NCBI GenBank assembly: GCA_037074615.1
Contig: CM073554.1
Span: 22,155,501-22,219,500, forward strand
Reading direction: 5' to 3'
Source of the DNA: Leucaena leucocephala
Taxonomy: Eukaryota > Streptophyta > Magnoliopsida > Fabales > Fabaceae
DNA length: 64,000 nt
Under the pieces are notes generated by a model, which worked only from the letters and a program-made list of their open reading frames with translations, was not told the DNA's origin and ran no database searches. Shown here piece after piece: positions 60,537 to 64,000 of this stretch. Both the position numbers and the translations under genes were made by a program. Position 1 is the stretch's first letter, and the number at the start of each line of letters is the position of its first letter.

Positions 60537-61255
60537 CTAGGAAGAGGAAGAACCGAACATCTGATCAAGAAGGATGACGAAAGCCATGGCGGGGGCGGGG
60601 TCGAGATCGGGGTGAACGATGAGACGGAAGACGTCAGCCCCAAAAGCCACTCCTCCTACGGCAGCTTCCTTCTTCTTGATCTCCGCCACCCTTCTCCTTT
60701 TGTCGTCGTACACCCCGCAGCAGCGTTGCGTGTATGATCCCCCTATCTCATACTTGCTCTCACCTCCCGACAAGCTCATCACCTGAGCCAAACACTTTGC
60801 GTTCAGCAGATTCACCTGCTTCTTTGCCGAGTATCGAGGTTTCACTCCGCTCTCTCCTTCGAACACTAGCCATTTGTCTGCCAAACCCAGCCTCTGCATG
60901 CATGCATGTCCTTCATTTGTCAATCATTCAATATCTTAGCCCAAAATTAATATAGTTTTAGTAAAGTAATATAATGTTATACCTTGCGGCGGATGGTGAG
61001 GAGAGGAGTTCCGGCCGCATCCATGAGGAGGATCTCATCCTTACTTCGGGCGGAGTAGTTATCCACCCTAAAAGCAAGATTGCCTTCGCAATCGAACACC
61101 GTGAACCCGTTGCAGTTTAACAGAAGAGACTTCTTCCAAACTGTGAGCACCACCGGAACTTTTCCGCCCATGGAGGATGTCTTGTCATGATCGGAGGAGG
61201 TGGCAGCGGCTGCCGCAGAAGCAGAAGCAGCCGAGTTTGGGTGGACTTTTGTCAT
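60537..61255 (-). CDS. LURP-one-related (LOR) protein, DUF567 family
   Basis: Two exons on the minus strand: 61255-60983 (91 codons) and 60893-60537 (118 codons plus stop), with GT and AG borders and phase 0. The start MTKVHP matches the usual LOR opening; an upstream Met at 61321 is in frame but less likely. Key motifs: VVLTVWKKSLLLNCNGFTVF, RVDNYSARSKDEILLMDAAG, LLTIRRK, WLVFEGE, YEIGGSYTQR, VAEIKKKEA, GVAFGADVFRLIV and MAFVILLDQMFG, covering the whole tubby-like barrel. Total is 209 residues, normal for the family. LURP1, the founding member, is needed for basal defence to oomycetes in Arabidopsis; most LOR members have no known role. No damage seen. An Ala-rich run near residues 12-20 is a local expansion. 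Confidence 0.9.
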
Positions 61256-63888
61256 CGCCGAACTCGGGATTTCCAGCCTTTCTATTGGAGGTTCAGAGAG
61301 GGAGAGAGAACTAATTACCAATAATAATTTTCCGATCTATGCTATTGACTTTGGCAAGGGTTAGAAAATCCTCCTCCTCAACTCTTCTAATATAAAGCTA
61401 CAAGTTAGCTAGGGATGACAATACATGAGCCATCACTAGTACATGTATAAAAAATAAATTTGAAAAAAAAAAGGATCTGGTTCGGGTTAAGTTAAACAAT
61501 ATTACCTGAAAGCTCAGCTCCACCAAACATGAAATCTTGATTGGACCACGAGTGCACCCCCATTACATGATGCGTCATCCGACCTGTTGACCCGATTTAA
61601 TCGCACTAAAGTCACATCCGGACAACTTATGGTGATTGGTTTTCTACGCCTAACTTGTATGTTTATGATAATGTATTAAACTAATTATAGTTAGCACTTA
61701 GCGACCGACATACGGACATTAGCCGATTAACCCCACCCAGCCACTTGAAGATTCAAAGTCAGCTTTTAACATGATTTTTAACTAATTAGCATTATCATGT
61801 ATAATATTCTATTATTTACGATACAATTGAGCAACACATTTAAAAAAGATTGTGTGGCTCAGGAAGGTAGGACGGTCCCATATTCCTCCCAAGATATTGC
61901 TTTTCCATCTTGTCAACTTACTTTCTGTTTATATGTTTTTATCACCGTTATGGCAGTCGAATATTTTCATTATAATAATAACAATCGCAATATTATTTTA
62001 TTGTTAATCAGTTCATCATGTTATAATGTTCAAATGATGTAGACCACCATTAGACTAGATCTTATCCTGGCAGGGTCTGGACGGTTTGAGCGACTCCTCA
62101 TTTCTCCTAAGACAAGGGGAAATGGCAGACCCTTTAAGGGCATTAATTAATTACAATAAAATTAAAGATTGCGAATTTTAAAAATTTCATAACCTCACTA
62201 TGTATACTTTCAGTACTTACTAGATTACACAAACACAAATAAGACTGTTGAAATCTCCCATAAAAAAAACTGGTGAGACGACCTTAGTTGAATATGAAAC
62301 TTGCACAACCTCATTACTAAAAATCACATTAACTTACTTGGAAATTTACCTATATCAAACTTGATATAAATTATTCAAAAAAATTTAACAACAAAAAAGA
62401 TTAATGACCTTTGAAAAGATAAGGTTGACCTTGACCCCAAAGAGTTCTCCGGTGACTGGTCAGTAGTTGGCGGCGGCGTTGACAGAGCTCCAATAAAAGC
62501 ATATCCTGTTCACGCCTAATATTTGCTTACAAGGATCTTGGTCATTTTCTAAAATTTCTAAAATTTCTAAAATTTGAAGAGCCTTCCATTATAATTAATG
62601 CCCTTACAAAGTTTATAAATGTTGTTGTATCCTAAGGACAGATCTCTTTGAATGATAATATTTGAAGAACTAAATAAGAGATTTATTTTAATTATAAATA
62701 TAATATTTTAATTTATTTTATTTCTTAAATTTATAATTTTTTAAACAATCTCTTTTAGTTATACATAATAAAAAAAATTATATTAAAAAAAAATAGTTAC
62801 AATGCATGTTATTAAAACGATGTATTTTAAAAATATCAACAGAAGTATATTTTTAAGCAATATCACTGCTATTCAAATTTTATGATTGTGTTTTACAAAC
62901 ATTTAGAAGTTATATACTATACTCCTCCCAATCTTATTTATAAAATGTTATCCCCTCATCCTTAATATGTGATCTTTTTACAAAATTTAATAAAATATTA
63001 TAACTAATTTTCAAAAATACCCTTTTTCTTTATAATGACTTTTTCTTCTCACTAATTTTCAAAAATACCTAGTTGATTTCTCGGTCTCACAATAATTAGA
63101 AAGTTATTCGATCCTGAAACAAACTCAACAACGATGCGTATTTTTTTTATGAAAAGACAATTTAATTAAATAAAATAATGGTTGCAAACATCAGTTGTTC
63201 AAAAAATTACAACACCGAAATATGCAGAGGACATGAGCCTAAACTACAAATAAGATTATCAGCTGGGTTATGAACGAGGAAAATAGAGGAAAAAGAAAAA
63301 CAAAATTAAAAAGCAAAAATTATCCTGATAGATAGAGTTAACATTATCCTTCTTTTTTTTTTTACTGACTTGCAAAAAGAGCTTGTTTAAACAATAAATC
63401 TGCAACTGATCAATCTGGGTTTATGAAAAGAAGGCAGATCTGGTAATCAGTTAGAAAAATAGTGCGAATTTAAATAGCGTTAAACAAGTGCAATATAGCC
63501 ATAGCTCTTTTCTGACTTTCTTGTTTGATGTTACTTGCCACTGCCAGCTGATTTTTTAAAGTTGCATATATTAGTTAATGCATGAAACCTGCTGGGAAAA
63601 TTCAATATTAAACACAATTTCTTTTATTAATAATATCTAAAATCATTTCTATTATTTATTTAGCAATGGATTTATAGACGAAATTCTTGCCATATTTAAA
63701 ATCATCTCTATCATTTGTTTGGAGATTTAGTTTTTAATATTTAGAGATAGAATTTTAGCCATATCTAAAAGTGTTTATATTATTTCTATAGGAAATTATT
63801 AGTTGAATTATTGTGTAAGTATTTTTTCCTGTGGTAATTACTGTGTGTATCTAAGTAAGGCTGTTGGGATAACAGTATAAGTAAGGGC
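61256..63888. other. Gene-free spacer 3'-proximal to the window end
   Basis: The first 100-200 bp contain the LOR promoter and leader. The rest is AT-rich. A 34-codon open stretch near 62420-62518 (DLDPKEFSGDWSVVGGG) is gene-like but too short to assign. A single Stowaway-like end (CTCCTCCCAATCTTATTTAT) near 62922 has no partner. Confidence 0.45.
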
Positions 63889-64000
63889 CACTACAAAAAA
63901 AATAATTTTCAGCGGCGACAAAAGTCGCCGCTGAAGGTTTAAAAGTCGCCGCTGAATACCTATAGTGACGACATTTTATCGCCGCTAAGTCACCGCCTAT
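63889..64000 (-). mobile_element. Terminus of a second CACTA element, cut by the window end
   Basis: Starts CACTACAAAAAAAAT and carries the same GCGGCGAC/GTCGCCGC pairs. It aligns along its length with the reverse complement of the right end of the first element (58620-58730), including the CTATAGTGNCGACATTTT block. So this is the 3' end of a related element lying in the opposite orientation. The rest is outside the window. Confidence 0.85.

Overview
This is nuclear DNA from a flowering plant, almost certainly a eudicot. The genes have short GT-AG exons, there is no operon structure, and the spacers are AT-rich and full of plant transposon families (Ty1/copia, large gypsy-type LTRs, CACTA, Tourist and Stowaway MITEs, a TRIM, tRNA-derived SINEs). 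The species cannot be named from this window. No tRNA, rRNA or CRISPR locus was seen.

Layout. 636-6177: an old, broken copia element with matching 5-bp target duplications and a foreign solo LTR inside its integrase. 7377-11320 (+): an 8-exon plastid GNAT acetyltransferase (NSI/GNAT2 type), intact. 12959-14026 (-): a single-exon RETICULATA-related plastid membrane protein. 16045-17980: an LTR-like repeat block. 18499-20936 (-): a 10-exon bromodomain protein with an in-frame stop in its last exon. 21745-24225 (+): a RING-H2 E3 ligase with an intron in its 5' UTR. 24.6-29 kb: repeats, including a TRIM at 25655-26087. 29046-59099 (+): the wreck of one Mediator subunit gene (MED33/MED5), spread over 30 kb. 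60537-61255 (-): a two-exon LURP-one-related (LOR) protein. 63889-64000: the tip of a second CACTA element running off the window.

The most informative region is the MED33 relic. Its exons keep order and strand but carry several nonsense codons and frameshifts. One block of exons is missing where a copia fragment sits. One intron holds a copia element (41718-50155, target duplication GAAAG) whose 5' LTR is split by a 3.36-kb solo LTR (41855-45217, target duplication ATATT). The last exon is split by a 6.9-kb CACTA element (51842-58730, target duplication TCT). Removing that element with one copy of TCT rejoins the Mediator reading frame across the junction. A 255-bp stretch of exon was later duplicated in tandem and the copy carries 26 bp of the CACTA terminus, so the order of events can be read directly.

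I did not find a convincing new biological system. The novelty here is structural: a datable stack of insertions, a CACTA family with palindromic subterminal motifs, and an LTR whose two halves diverged at very different rates. The intact genes look like ordinary housekeeping, plastid and signalling genes with no evident shared pathway.
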